Assembly: GCA_031291055.1 (NCBI GenBank)
Contig: JARLJU010000058.1
Location: forward strand, 1-64,000
Reading direction: 5' to 3'
Origin: Rudaea sp.
Lineage (GTDB): Bacteria; Pseudomonadota; Gammaproteobacteria; Xanthomonadales; Rhodanobacteraceae
Length of the DNA: 64,000 nucleotides
Below are positions 1-12,902 of the stretch, piece by piece; position 1 is the stretch's first letter; every line of letters begins with the position of its first letter. The translations under genes were made by a program, and so were the position numbers. The notes beneath the pieces are model-generated. The model worked only from the letters and a program-made list of their open reading frames with translations, was not told where the DNA came from and did not search any database.

Positions 1-989
<989 letters not shown>

Positions 990-1015
990 TTTTGCGACAA
1001 AGTATAAAATAAAGA

Positions 1016-1040
1016 AGCGGGCTCGATGCCCGCTTTTTTA
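1016..1040 (+). terminator. intrinsic terminator of pnp
   Basis: A perfect 7-bp stem AGCGGGC/GCCCGCT with a 5-base loop is followed by a run of six T. It lies 27 bases after the pnp stop codon. Confidence 0.92.
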
Positions 1041-1113
1041 TTGCGTCACAGGATGGTTTTTGCGGCGCAACATATCGCGTGCTAGCATTCGGGCGTTATC
1101 GCGGAGGCAACTG

Positions 1114-2304
1114 ATGAGCGAGAAAAAGTCCACGCACGACTGGGCCCAGGATTGGCAGGCGTTGCAAAGCCAGTACTGGAGCGCATGGTCGGATGCGACA
1201 CGTCGGGCGACGGGCCAGGCGCCGCCAGCGAACACACCGTGGCACGAGGGCATGGAGCAGTGGTCGCGCATGTTCGGCGAATCCGGCAAGCAGAGCGAAA
1301 CGGCCGATCGCCTCATGTCGAGTGCAAAAAACTACGTCGCCCTGATGCAATCGATGCTCGCGGCGGCAAGTGCAAAGAATGCTGGTGCGGCGCCGATGCA
1401 GGCCTGGACCGATGCGCTGCGCAGCGGCTTCAATCTGCCGGGCGTTGATGCAGCCTTGCTCGACAATCCGATGGCGGCGATGCTCAAGGGCATCAGCGGA
1501 CAGGGCGCACACGGCTTCGACGCGATGTCGGAGACCCTGATGCCGTTTCTGGCCCAGGCCAGGCAGGAAGGCATGTCGTGGCTGCAGGCGCCGGCTTTCG
1601 GCTATGCGCGCGAGCATCAGGAACACTACCAGAAGATGCTGGTGGCATTCGCGGAATATCAGGAAGCGCTTAAGCATTACAACGCGCTGATCCTGAAATC
1701 CAGTCAGCGCAGCTTCGGGATTTTCGAGGACAAGCTCGCCGAGCGTTCCGAGCCGGGGCGTCAGATCGATTCGATGCGCGCGCTGTATGACCTGTGGGTC
1801 GATTCGGCGGAAGAGGCCTACGCCGAAATCGCGCTCTCGGACGAATTCCGCAAAGTATACGGCGACGTCGTCAATGCACAGACGCGTGTGCGTGCGCAGA
1901 TCCAGCAGGAGATCGAGCGCGTCGGCACGGATCTGGGCATGCCGACGCGCTCGGAATTGAACAGCGTGCACAAGCGTCTGCACGAGCTGCGTCGCAAATT
2001 CCACGACCTGAATGCGTCGGATTCCAGCGTGCAGGTCGAAGCCTTGCGCGCCGAAGTGCAGGAGTTGAGGCAGGCACTGGCGCGGGGGGGGCGAGCTGCG
2101 CCAGTTTCCAAGTCGAAGCCGGTGCCGAAAACCCATGTGGCGCGGACAGCCAAGGCCGCGCCGGCGCGCAAGCGCGCTGCGGCGGTGGCGAAACCGGCAT
2201 CCGTCTCCAGGCGGGGCGCAACCACCTTCAGCGAGGCGATCAGTTCCATGCGCAGCTCGACGAAGCCGGCGAAAGCCGCGCGCGCGCGCCGGGGTGAAGC
2301 ATGA
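1114..2304 (+). CDS. phaE: class III PHA synthase subunit PhaE
   Basis: This is the accessory subunit that pairs with PhaC to make class III polyhydroxyalkanoate synthase on the surface of storage granules. The ATG at 1114 follows a GGAGG ribosome site at 1103-1107 and gives 396 residues; an upstream in-frame start at 1060 lacks such a site. The protein opens with a hydrophilic Trp-rich region (HDWAQDW, SQYWSAW), as in PhaE proteins, and has a long helical middle. Around residues 290-335 is a heptad-rich stretch (LHELRRKFHDL, VEALRAEVQELRQAL) likely to form a coiled coil. A low-complexity Ala/Lys/Arg tail follows and could bind DNA or granules. The stop codon overlaps the phaC start as ATGA, so the two are translationally coupled. 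The assignment rests on pattern plus the neighbour, because PhaE sequences diverge strongly. Confidence 0.88.
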   Translation: MSEKKSTHDWAQDWQALQSQYWSAWSDATRRATGQAPPANTPWHEGMEQWSRMFGESGKQSETADRLMSSAKNYVALMQSMLAAASAKNAGAAPMQAWTDALRSGFNLPGVDAALLDNPMAAMLKGISGQGAHGFDAMSETLMPFLAQARQEGMSWLQAPAFGYAREHQEHYQKMLVAFAEYQEALKHYNALILKSSQRSFGIFEDKLAERSEPGRQIDSMRALYDLWVDSAEEAYAEIALSDEFRKVYGDVVNAQTRVRAQIQQEIERVGTDLGMPTRSELNSVHKRLHELRRKFHDLNASDSSVQVEALRAEVQELRQALARGGRAAPVSKSKPVPKTHVARTAKAAPARKRAAAVAKPASVSRRGATTFSEAISSMRSSTKPAKAARARRGEA

Positions 2305-3380
2305 ATCCGATCAGGATCGATCCGCAGAAGGCGCTGGACGAGGCGCTAAGGTTCAATCAGAAACTGGCTGCAGGCTTCAAGACCCTGCGCGAACTCGACG
2401 ACGTCGACTACGGTGTCACCGAGAAGGAAGAAGTCTACCGCGAGGACAAGCTGGTCCTGTACCGGTTCAAGGGCAAGGACAGTCCGACCGCAGCAAATTC
2501 GAAAAAATCAGCGCCGCTGTTGATCGCCTACGCCCTGGTCAACCGGCCGTACATGGTGGACCTGCAGGGCGACCGTTCCCTGGTCAAGAACCTGCTCGCC
2601 CTGGGCGAGGATGTCTATCTGATCGACTGGGGATATCCGGATCAGTCCGATCGCTACCTGACGCTGGACGACTACATCAACGGCTATATCCGCCGCTGCG
2701 TCGATGTCGTCGCCAAACGCCACAAAGTGGAAAAAATCAACCTGCTCGGTATTTGCCAGGGTGGCGCGTTCAGCCTGTGCTTCGCCTCGATCTATCCGCA
2801 AAAGATCAGGAATCTGATCACGATGGTAACGCCGGTGGATTTCCACACCGCGGACAACGTGCTCTCGAACTGGACCCGCGGCATGGATGTGGATCTTTTC
2901 ATCGACACCCTCGGCAACGTGCCGGCGGACATGATGAACTGGTGCTATCTCACGCTCAAGCCGGTGCGCCTGTTCCAGCAGAAGTACCTTGGGCTGGTCG
3001 ACATTCTCGACGACAAGGCAGAGCTAGAGAATTTCCTCAGGATGGAAAAATGGATTTTCGACAGTCCCGATCAGGCGGGTGAGGCGTTCCGCCAGTTCGT
3101 CAAGGATTTCTACCAGGGCAACAAACTGGTCAAGGGCGGCCTGAAGATCGGCGACAAGGACGTGAGCCTGAAAAAAGTCACGATGCCGGTGCTGAACATC
3201 TTCGCCGAGCAGGATCACCTGGTGCCGCCGTCGGCATCACGGCCATTGAAGCAGCTTGCCGGCACCAAGGACTACACCGAACTGGCTTTCAAGGGCGGCC
3301 ATATCGGCATCTACGTTTCCGGCCGCGCACAACGCGAAGTGCCGAGCGCAATCCACGACTGGCTTGCTGCGCGCGCCTGA
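2301..3380 (+). CDS. phaC: class III PHA synthase catalytic subunit PhaC
   Basis: This enzyme polymerises (R)-3-hydroxyacyl-CoA into polyhydroxyalkanoate. At 359 residues it has the short class III length, not the roughly 590 of class I. The alpha/beta hydrolase fold carries the synthase box GICQGG with catalytic Cys152. A candidate Asp305 lies in AEQDHLVPP and His334 in KGGHIGIYVS. These sit three residues beyond the well-studied Allochromatium positions, so the full Cys-Asp-His triad is intact. It overlaps phaE by four bases and ends before a strong terminator, so phaEC is a two-gene operon. No phaA or phaB thiolase or reductase gene is adjacent. Confidence 0.97.
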   Translation: MNPIRIDPQKALDEALRFNQKLAAGFKTLRELDDVDYGVTEKEEVYREDKLVLYRFKGKDSPTAANSKKSAPLLIAYALVNRPYMVDLQGDRSLVKNLLALGEDVYLIDWGYPDQSDRYLTLDDYINGYIRRCVDVVAKRHKVEKINLLGICQGGAFSLCFASIYPQKIRNLITMVTPVDFHTADNVLSNWTRGMDVDLFIDTLGNVPADMMNWCYLTLKPVRLFQQKYLGLVDILDDKAELENFLRMEKWIFDSPDQAGEAFRQFVKDFYQGNKLVKGGLKIGDKDVSLKKVTMPVLNIFAEQDHLVPPSASRPLKQLAGTKDYTELAFKGGHIGIYVSGRAQREVPSAIHDWLAARA

Positions 3381-3403
3381 GTTTTGCGGGCAAGAGGATC
3401 ATC

Positions 3404-3429
3404 AGGCCGCGCAGACCGCGGCCTTTTTC
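3404..3429 (+). terminator. intrinsic terminator of phaEC
   Basis: An 8-bp perfect stem AGGCCGCG/CGCGGCCT with loop CAGAC is followed by TTTTC. It begins 24 bases after the phaC stop. Confidence 0.88.
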
Positions 3430-3501
3430 ATTGGCTCGTAGCCGTACCGGCTTGCTAAAATTGCACGGCGGCGCGCGCGCGCAACGAATCAGGACACGTG
3501 A

Positions 3502-3843
3502 ATGAACGAAACCCTTTTCCACATCCATTTGTTCCACGGCAACATCGTCGTCACGACCTGGAAGCTGATCGGATTCCTCGGCACGTTCCTGTTTACCGCG
3601 CGCTGGTTCGTGCAGTTTTATGCAACCAAGAAATTCAAGCGCGTCGTCGTGCCGATGTCGTTCTGGTATCTGTCGGTGGTCGGCAGTTTCCTGACCCTGG
3701 CATATTTCATCTGGGGCAAGAACGACTCAGTCGGAATCGTGCAGACCGCGTTTCCCATGTTCGTTTCGATCTACAACGTGGTCGCGCATTTGCGTACGCA
3801 CAAACCCGAGATCATCGAACCCGGTGGGCCGGAAGACAGCTAG
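3502..3843 (+). CDS. lipid-A-disaccharide synthase N-terminal-domain membrane protein
   Basis: This 113-residue integral membrane protein matches the stand-alone LAB_N domain (lipid-A-disaccharide synthase N-terminal-like). That domain is found beside or fused to glycosyltransferases and lipid-modifying enzymes. Three hydrophobic segments are visible: around residues 20-36, 52-70 with WYLSVVGSFLTLAYF, and 78-95. Between the first two lies the family-typical R-W-F-V-Q-F-Y-A-T-K-K-F-K motif, and a short charged cytosolic tail follows. The ATG at 3502 is preceded by AGGAC. Its gene neighbours (PHA synthase upstream, convergent metH downstream) do not point to a partner enzyme. A lipid or lipid-linked-sugar membrane role is family-level inference only. 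Confidence 0.85.
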   Translation: MNETLFHIHLFHGNIVVTTWKLIGFLGTFLFTARWFVQFYATKKFKRVVVPMSFWYLSVVGSFLTLAYFIWGKNDSVGIVQTAFPMFVSIYNVVAHLRTHKPEIIEPGGPEDS

Positions 3844-3879
3844 GCGCAACCGCCGTCGCGTTGACATCGTCGCGGCTGC

Positions 3880-6575
<2,696 letters not shown>

Positions 6576-6579
<4 letters not shown>

Positions 6580-7667
6580 GCCGCAGCGTTGTCCGGCAGT
6601 GGCAGGGCACGCGGAGCGACCCCGCACACGGCTTCGGCGATCGCGCGGATATGCGCCGGTGTGGTGCCGCAGCAGCCACCGACAATGTTCACCAGGCCGC
6701 TGCTGGCGAACTCGCCGATGGTCGCGGCCATCTGTTCCGGCGTTTCGTCGTATTCGCCGAATGCGTTCGGCAGGCCCGCATTCGGATGCGCACTCACGCA
6801 GCAATCGGCAACCTGTGCCAAGGCATCGACATACGCGCGCATTTCCGTCGCCCCGAGTGCGCAGTTCAGGCCGATCGACAGCGGTCGCGCATGGTGCAGC
6901 GAGTAGTAGAAGGCTTCCGCCGTCTGTCCCGACAGCGTGCGTCCGGAAAGATCGGTGATCGTGCCCGAAATCATGATCGGTACGCGCGCGCCGCGGCGGG
7001 TGAATTCCTGCGCAATGGCATGGATCGCGGCCTTGGCATTGAGCGTATCGAAGATGGTTTCGACCATGAGCAGATCGGCGCCGCCATCGAGCAGGCCGCG
7101 TATCGCCTCGGCGTAGGTCAGCGCCAGTTCCTCGAAGCTCGTGTTGCGGAAACCCGGATTGTTCACGTCGGGCGAAATCGACGCGGTGCGGCTGGTCGGG
7201 CCGAGCACACCGATGACGAAGCGCGGCTGGTCCGGCGTTTTCGCCTCGGCTGTGACGCAGCATTCGTGAGCCAGACGCGCGCCCTCGCGGTTCAGTTCGT
7301 AGGTGAGATGTTCGAGCTGATAGTCGGCCTGGCTGATGGCCGTGGAGTTGAATGTATTGGTCTCGATCAGATCGGCGCCGGCGTCCAGATAGGCAGTGTG
7401 GACGGCGCGGATGATCCTTGGCTGGGTCAGGGTCAGCAGGTCATTGTCGCCTTTCAGGTCGCAGCCCTGACCGGCATGATGCTCGTGGCCGCCCTGCTGC
7501 GCGTCGCGGCCGCCGGCGAAACGGTCGCCGCGATAGCCGTTCTCGTCGAGCTTGTAACTTTGCAGCATGGTGCCCATCGCACCGTCGATCACGAGGATGC
7601 GGGTGGACAGGGCCGCGTATAGTTTGCGCGCGCGTTCGGGATGCAGCCAGGGCAGTTCAGTACTCAT
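6576..7667 (-). CDS. metH: methionine synthase homocysteine-binding subunit (MetH N-terminal domain)
   Basis: These 363 residues correspond to the zinc-dependent homocysteine S-methyltransferase barrel at the start of full-length MetH. Recognisable elements are [11 protein letters not shown] near the N-terminus, [14 protein letters not shown], the Cys in [10 protein letters not shown] and the paired zinc cysteines in [10 protein letters not shown] near residue 331. All three zinc ligands are present. Together with the downstream 899-residue gene the pair reconstitutes the roughly 1230-residue architecture of E. coli MetH. I chose MSTELPW at 7667; an in-frame ATG at 7691 would add eight residues. 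It lies 117 bases downstream of the regulator gene on the same strand and is probably co-transcribed with it. Confidence 0.95.
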
Positions 7668-7784
7668 TCTTGCATGCTCGTATGTTTGCATTCATGGAGT
7701 GGCCACCGCTCTCTCGCATCGCAGCACCAATGCTCGACTTGCCTTGTCCTCGGCCGCGTACGCGATGTCATTGCAGGCATCGCG

Positions 7785-8735
7785 TCAGCATGGCTGCTTC
7801 GACCTTGCCAACAGACTCAAGACCTCAAATTGCGGCGGCCGGCGCTCGCGCGTAGTACGGGCGCAACTGATCACCTTGAGTCCGGACCTGATCGCCAGCT
7901 CACGCAGTTCATCGACGCGGAAGCCCAGATTGCGGTGATCGAATGGCGCGACGGCGGCACGGTGCGAATGGCGGCCGAGCGTGGTCACCAGCAGGCGTCC
8001 CCCGGGCTTGAGCACCCGCGCCGCTTCGGACATTGCCTGCGCCGGCTGCGCACTATAGGTCAGGGCGTGCATCAGCAGCACCAGATCGAACCGGCGTGCG
8101 CCGAGATCGAGCGCCTGCATGTCGCCAAGCTTCACCTCGACATTGCGGAACGCCTTGAGGCGCGCGCACGCAGCGGCCACCACGCGCTCGCTTGCATCCA
8201 CACACAGGATGGAATGGGCGTGCGGCGCAAGCAATTCAGCCAGGACGCCATCGCCGGAAGCGATGTCGAGCACGTCGCCGGTCTCGACCAGGCTGGTCAT
8301 TGAGCGCGCCAAGGCCTCCCAGGTACGGCCGGGCGAATAATGGCGTTCCATGTCGCCGGCGACGCTGTCAGCCCAGCCCTCGGCGCTGGCACGTTGCGCC
8401 AGTGCCGCGGGCAGGCGCTGCGCGTCGTCGCGCAACAAGCCATCGTCGATATTGTCGCGCAGCGCACGCAGCATAGCCGCCGGCTTGGCGCCGGGCTCCG
8501 CATTGAAGCGATAGTAAGCCGACACGCCGGCACGCCGGTCGCGGACGAGGCCGGCTTCCTTGAGCTTGGCCAGATGCGTGGACACGCGCGGCTGTGCCAA
8601 TCGCAGTACGCTGGACAACTCGGCGACGGTCAACTCCTCGCGTTCCAGCAGGGCGAGCAGGCGCATCCGCGTCGGGTCCGACAACAGGCGCAGCAAGGTG
8701 GACGTGGCGCCGAGATCCAGGATGTATCCTTTCAT
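7785..8735 (-). CDS. ArsR-family regulator fused to a SAM-dependent methyltransferase domain (SahR-like)
   Basis: A winged-helix ArsR domain fills residues 1-90, with LSDPTRMRLLALLE and the recognition region LAQPRVSTHLAKLKEAGLV. It is fused to a class I methyltransferase fold containing the SAM-binding loop VLDIASGDGVLAELL near residue 160. The metal-binding CxCx motif of classical ArsR sensors is absent, so the ligand is unlikely to be a metal. This fusion next to metH matches the SahR family, which senses S-adenosylhomocysteine and represses methionine-cycle genes in several proteobacteria; that identity is inference from architecture and context. The ATG at 8735 gives 316 residues. A promoter and a 16-bp inverted repeat lie directly upstream, suggesting autoregulation of the whole metH operon. 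Confidence 0.87.
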   Translation of the reverse strand: MKGYILDLGATSTLLRLLSDPTRMRLLALLEREELTVAELSSVLRLAQPRVSTHLAKLKEAGLVRDRRAGVSAYYRFNAEPGAKPAAMLRALRDNIDDGLLRDDAQRLPAALAQRASAEGWADSVAGDMERHYSPGRTWEALARSMTSLVETGDVLDIASGDGVLAELLAPHAHSILCVDASERVVAAACARLKAFRNVEVKLGDMQALDLGARRFDLVLLMHALTYSAQPAQAMSEAARVLKPGGRLLVTTLGRHSHRAAVAPFDHRNLGFRVDELRELAIRSGLKVISCARTTRERRPPQFEVLSLLARSKQPC

Positions 8736-8749
8736 CTTGATTAAAAGAT
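8734..8749. promoter_or_regulatory. inverted-repeat operator at the start of the SahR-like/metH operon
   Basis: ATCTT and AAGAT form a perfect inverted repeat separated by six bases. It touches the regulator's start codon and covers about +2 to +17 relative to the start site predicted from the adjacent promoter. A repressor dimer bound here would block transcription. Assignment to the SahR-like protein is inference from position and symmetry. Confidence 0.6.
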
Positions 8750-8757
8750 AGATGCCT

Positions 8758-8786
8758 AGGGTAGTCCGCTTGGCCACATGCGTCAA
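8758..8786 (-). promoter_or_regulatory. candidate sigma-70 promoter of the SahR-like/metH operon
   Basis: On the minus strand TTGACG (8781-8786) and TACCCT (8758-8763) are separated by exactly 17 bases. The -35 matches consensus at five of six positions and the -10 is weak. It would start transcription near 8751, leaving a leader of about 16 bases that contains the inverted repeat. Confidence 0.5.
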
Positions 8787-8890
8787 TGGCGATAGTCCAC
8801 TGCCCGCCGCGAACTCGCAGGGCGTGCCGGAGTCGAAAAGCATCAGCACCACGTCTTGGTGCGGTTATGCTTGAAGTGGGGTTTTTTTGA

Positions 8891-9724
8891 ATGGAATTTG
8901 CCTTGCGCGCGTCTGCTCGTCTTCTTCTTTTCATGTTGGCGCAGTTGCCGATCTGCGTGAACGTCGTGGCGGTCGAGGATAGTGCGCTCGGCAAATACCA
9001 GACCCGCAACGCGTCGCACATTCCATATCGTGCGATCGTCACGCCCGGACGCGAGCACGACGAACTGCTGCCGCTGATCGTGTTCCTGCATGGCGACTGG
9101 CAGGACGGCACGAACAACGAATCGCAGCTGGTCGGCTATGCGAACGGTTCGCTGGAGCTCGTCGATGCCGCGATCCACAATGATATTCCACTCGTATATA
9201 TTGCGCCGCAGACCGAGCATCCCTACTGGCCACCGGCGCGCGTGGCTGCCGTCGTCCGCGATGCACTGCAGCGGTTCCCGATCGATCCGCGGCGCATCTA
9301 TCTCACCGGAATCTCCGACGGCGGCACCGGCGTGTGGGATGCGCTGAAGGCGTGGCCGGCCTGCTTCGCCGCCGGCGTGCCGATGTCGGGCATGACCGAA
9401 CTGGCGGGCCTGGCGCCAATCGCCAAGGTACCGCAATGGATCTTCCACGGCGCCAAGGACAACGACACGAATGTCGAAACCGGCTATGGCGGCGCGATGC
9501 GGGGCTCGCGCGCGGTCGTGCGTGAGCTGCGCGCGATGGGTGCAGCGCCGCGCTACACCGAATATCCGAACGAGATGCACGTGATCTGGCATCACGCCTA
9601 TGCCACGCAAGAATTGCTGCCCTGGCTGCTCGACAAGCGGCTGCGCGGGGCGCCCTGCGATTTCGAGAAGTTGCCGGGCACCGGCGCGGCGGCGGCGAGC
9701 GCAGCTACGCGCCAAAACCGGTAG
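8891..9724 (+). CDS. secreted alpha/beta-hydrolase esterase (PHB-depolymerase/dienelactone-hydrolase-like)
   Basis: This 277-residue exported hydrolase has an N-terminal hydrophobic segment (residues 6-28) that reads as a signal peptide. A serine-hydrolase core follows: an oxyanion region VFLHGDW near residue 65, nucleophile elbow GISDGG with Ser142, an acid candidate in IFHGAKDND, and a histidine in EMHVIWHHAY. The layout resembles predicted peptidases/esterases of the Esterase_PHD group. Substrate cannot be read from sequence; short-chain esters or polyester oligomers are possible, and the PHA synthase genes 5.5 kb away are only weak context. It is transcribed divergently from the metH regulator, with no clear ribosome site. 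Confidence 0.78.
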   Translation: MEFALRASARLLLFMLAQLPICVNVVAVEDSALGKYQTRNASHIPYRAIVTPGREHDELLPLIVFLHGDWQDGTNNESQLVGYANGSLELVDAAIHNDIPLVYIAPQTEHPYWPPARVAAVVRDALQRFPIDPRRIYLTGISDGGTGVWDALKAWPACFAAGVPMSGMTELAGLAPIAKVPQWIFHGAKDNDTNVETGYGGAMRGSRAVVRELRAMGAAPRYTEYPNEMHVIWHHAYATQELLPWLLDKRLRGAPCDFEKLPGTGAAAASAATRQNR

Positions 9725-9803
9725 AATTCGCGTACGGTCCGGATCTTCGGTTGCGCCCGCTCGCGGGCGTCGGCGCTGTGTCCGCAAATGTTGAGGGGTG
9801 CTT

Positions 9804-10952
9804 ATGGATTTCCGTTTCAGCGACGATCAGCTTTCCATCCAGTCCATCGCCCGCGATTTCGCGCAGAAGCGCATCGCTCCGGTAGCTGCGGATTTTGACA
9901 AGAGCGGAGAATTCCCGCTCGAAAACATCCGCCAGATGGGGCAGCTTGGCCTCATGGGCATCGAAGTGCCTGTCGAATACGGCGGCGCCGGCATGGATTC
10001 GATCGCCTATGTGCTGGCCATGATCGAGATCGCGGCGGCCGATTGCGCACATTCGACCATCATGTCGGTCAACAACACGCTGTATTGCAACGGTCTGCTC
10101 AAATTCGGCAGCGAAGAGCAGAAGCGCAAGTACGTCACACCCATTGCCAGCGGCGAGGCGATCGGCGCGTTCGCGCTCACCGAGCCGCAGTCGGGTTCGG
10201 ATGCCACCGCGATGCGCTGCCGCGCCGTCCGTCAAGGCGATGGCAGCTTCGTCATCAACGGCAAGAAAAGCTGGATCACATCGGGGCCCGTCGCCAAATA
10301 CGTCCTGCTGTTCGCGATGAGCGATCCGGACAAGCACGCGCGCGGCATCACCGCATTCATGATCGACACGGCGCGTGCCGGCTTCCACTGCGGCAAGACC
10401 GAACCCAAACTCGGCATCCGCGCGTCGGCGACCTGCGAGATCGAGTTCGAGGATTACCATGTGCCGGCGGAGGACGTGATTGGCTCCGAGGGCCATGGGT
10501 TCAAGATCGCGATGGGCGTGCTCGACGCCGGCCGCATCGGCATTGCCTCGCAGGCGGTAGGCCTGAGTCGCGCTGCCTACCAGGCCACGCTGACCTATGC
10601 GCACGACCGCAAGGCGTTTGGCCAGTCGATCGGTTCCTTCCAGATGATCCAGCAAAAGATTGCCGACATGAAGTGCAAGCTCGACGCAGCCGAACTGCTG
10701 ACCTTGCGCGCGGCCTGGACCAAGCAGCAGGGCGGCCGTTTCTCCACGGAAGCCGCGGTGGCCAAGCTGAGCGCCTCGGAAGCGGCCATGTGGATCACCC
10801 ATCAGGCGGTGCAGGTGCATGGCGGCATGGGCTATTCCAAGGAAATGCCGCTGGAGCGCTACTTCCGCGATGCCAAGATCACAGAGATCTATGAAGGCAC
10901 CAGTGAAATCCAGCGTCTGGTCATCGCGCGCAACGAGACCGGGCTGCGCTGA
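9804..10952 (+). CDS. acyl-CoA dehydrogenase (short/medium-chain type)
   Basis: This 382-residue FAD enzyme catalyses the first oxidation of fatty-acyl or branched-chain acyl-CoA beta-oxidation and passes electrons to ETF. Visible family features are [12 protein letters not shown] in the N-terminal helical domain, the FAD-contacting [17 protein letters not shown], and the C-terminal [21 protein letters not shown] block. The catalytic base is Glu in [10 protein letters not shown] near residue 363, the position used by short- and medium-chain family members rather than isovaleryl-CoA dehydrogenase. The ATG at 9804 follows GAGGGG at 9793-9798; a GTG two codons earlier is less likely. A second dehydrogenase (glutaryl-CoA type) lies about 11 kb downstream. 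Confidence 0.92.
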   Translation: MDFRFSDDQLSIQSIARDFAQKRIAPVAADFDKSGEFPLENIRQMGQLGLMGIEVPVEYGGAGMDSIAYVLAMIEIAAADCAHSTIMSVNNTLYCNGLLKFGSEEQKRKYVTPIASGEAIGAFALTEPQSGSDATAMRCRAVRQGDGSFVINGKKSWITSGPVAKYVLLFAMSDPDKHARGITAFMIDTARAGFHCGKTEPKLGIRASATCEIEFEDYHVPAEDVIGSEGHGFKIAMGVLDAGRIGIASQAVGLSRAAYQATLTYAHDRKAFGQSIGSFQMIQQKIADMKCKLDAAELLTLRAAWTKQQGGRFSTEAAVAKLSASEAAMWITHQAVQVHGGMGYSKEMPLERYFRDAKITEIYEGTSEIQRLVIARNETGLR

Positions 10953-10994
10953 TCCGGCACTCGGCGACACGGGATTCGATCACGAAAGCGGTAT

Positions 10995-12719
10995 TCAATA
11001 GTCGATCACGGTGGCGTCCGCCGTCACCACGCGGTCGCGACCGGTCTTCTTGGCCTGATACAAGGCACTGTCTGCACGTCGTTGCAGGTCCGCCGATACT
11101 TGCCCGTCCGCAGGGAACATGGCCACGCCAATGGAAACGCTGACGCGGCCAAGTTTCTGCTTGCGATGCTCCACCGCCATTTCGGCCGTGGCGGCGCGGA
11201 TCTGTTCAGCACGCTTGCACGCGGTTTCGACGTCGGATTCCAGCAGGATCACGGTGAATTCCTCGCCACCATAGCGGCAGGCAATGTCTTCCGAACGCGT
11301 GCAGCGCTTGAGCACCTCGGCAAATTGCACCAGCAGCGCGTCGCCGGCATCGTGACCATAGGTATCGTTGAAACGCTTGAAATGGTCCAGGTCGAGCATA
11401 AGCACGGCCAGCGGCAACGAGCGCCGGCCTGCGCGCACGAGTTCGCGCTCAAGCGATACTTCAAGGTAGCGCCGGTTGAACAGGCCAGTCAGCGGATCGC
11501 GTATCGATTGCGTGCGCAGGGTGTCTTGCAGACGCAGATTGGCAAGCGCAAGGGCCAACTGTTCGGACGCCGCCGTCGCAAGCCTACGTTCGGTTGCATC
11601 CAGCGGACGCACCGCATCGAACGTCACCACGCCGATCATCTCGCCTTGCGCGGCAAGCGGCACGCACAGGTAGCGTGCGTCCGGCATATCCGGATTTGGC
11701 CAATGCACGTGCTTGCAGACGAAAGCGCCGTCCGCGCCGGCCAGCGGATACGTCTGGCCGCGGCGCAGCGCCCAGCAGTCTTCGGGCGCGAAAACCGATT
11801 CGGCGATGATCCCGTGCTGACCCCAATGGGCGCCAATCGCGAGCAGGTTCTGCGAGGCGTTGAGCAATGCCAGGCGGCCCGCGACCTCGGGTAGCAGGCC
11901 GCCCAGCGCGATCGGGACGCCATCGCGGACTTCATCCATGGTGCGACAGGACTGCAACAACTCGCCGAATTGCGCGAGCCGCTGCATGCTGTCGCTCAGG
12001 CGTCGGGTTTCAAGCAGCGCGTCGTGCGCCTGCCGGTGGGAATCGGTCAACTTCTGCTGATTGCGCTTCTGGTATGCGTAGTTGCGGCGCGTCAGCCAGA
12101 ACGTGAATGCGAGAAAGATTGCGCTGGTAAGCACCGCCGCCGTCGTCAGCGAGCGGGTAAGGGAAATGGTATGCGCCGCTTCGGCATGACGAAGCACGAG
12201 CAGCTTGTCCTCTGCAGCCAGGGTCGCAGCTACGACCGCACGTATGTCGTCGGTGCCAATCTCCGGCAGAGGTGGCAAGGCGTGGCTTTGCTGACGCAGG
12301 GCAACCGCGTTGGCCAGCAGATCGCGCCGTGCGAGCACCAGCGCAGCGAGCTGATGCGCATGGACTCCTTGTTCCGGGTTGTCCGCAACCAGATTGGCGA
12401 GCACGCGCAAATCCTCGTCGAGCTTTGGCGCCTCCTGGTTGAACTCGATCAGGCGCGCCGGCGCGCCTGACACTGCGTAGGCAACGGCAGCGGCCTGACT
12501 TGAGCCCAGACGTGCAAGAACCATCTGGGCCTGATTTTCCACTTTGAGCGTGTGCTCCACCCAGTCGTTGTCGACGACGAAGTGGTCACTGGTCTGCCAT
12601 ACGCGAACGCCGATCAGGGCGAGAATGGCGATGAGGATGCCGAACAGGAACGACAGGCGCACCGTGAAGGAAGCAAACCAGGGTCGTGCAGGCGCAGGCG
12701 GGCTGTCTTCGGCGGTCAT
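10995..12719 (-). CDS. membrane-bound diguanylate cyclase (CHASE3-like, GAF, GGDEF)
   Basis: A 574-residue c-di-GMP synthase. Transmembrane helices near residues 20-40 and 200-220 flank a periplasmic helical domain of CHASE3 type (VENQAQMVLARLG, LRVLANLVADNPEQ). A cytoplasmic GAF-like domain follows (about 255-400; LCVPLAAQGEMIGVVTF), then a C-terminal GGDEF domain with active-site GGEEF. The product-inhibition site RSED lies exactly five residues before GGEEF, so it should be feedback regulated. DPLTGLFNRRYLE marks the domain start. I chose MTAEDS at 12719; a start at 12758 would add 13 residues. The signal sensed by the periplasmic domain is unknown. It is convergent with the acyl-CoA dehydrogenase. 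Confidence 0.93.
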   Translation of the reverse strand: MTAEDSPPAPARPWFASFTVRLSFLFGILIAILALIGVRVWQTSDHFVVDNDWVEHTLKVENQAQMVLARLGSSQAAAVAYAVSGAPARLIEFNQEAPKLDEDLRVLANLVADNPEQGVHAHQLAALVLARRDLLANAVALRQQSHALPPLPEIGTDDIRAVVAATLAAEDKLLVLRHAEAAHTISLTRSLTTAAVLTSAIFLAFTFWLTRRNYAYQKRNQQKLTDSHRQAHDALLETRRLSDSMQRLAQFGELLQSCRTMDEVRDGVPIALGGLLPEVAGRLALLNASQNLLAIGAHWGQHGIIAESVFAPEDCWALRRGQTYPLAGADGAFVCKHVHWPNPDMPDARYLCVPLAAQGEMIGVVTFDAVRPLDATERRLATAASEQLALALANLRLQDTLRTQSIRDPLTGLFNRRYLEVSLERELVRAGRRSLPLAVLMLDLDHFKRFNDTYGHDAGDALLVQFAEVLKRCTRSEDIACRYGGEEFTVILLESDVETACKRAEQIRAATAEMAVEHRKQKLGRVSVSIGVAMFPADGQVSADLQRRADSALYQAKKTGRDRVVTADATVIDY

Positions 12720-12902
12720 GCGTGCAATCCTAACCCCCTGAAAGGCAATACGCGACATGCCCTGTCAATTGTGACGCGGGCCGACACAATCCACGGCCAA
12801 GGCATGGATTCCGATGGCATTCGCCAAGGCTGCGGCTGGCGAAGGCAGTGGCCGTAGCGCTATCCTTGGCGTCTCCGCAAAACCTCTCCGAACCGGATTC
12901 CC

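Noticed and set aside
8734-8763. SAM or SAH riboswitch before the metH operon
   Set aside because: The predicted leader is only about 16 bases, too short for any known SAM/SAH riboswitch; the inverted repeat fits a protein operator.
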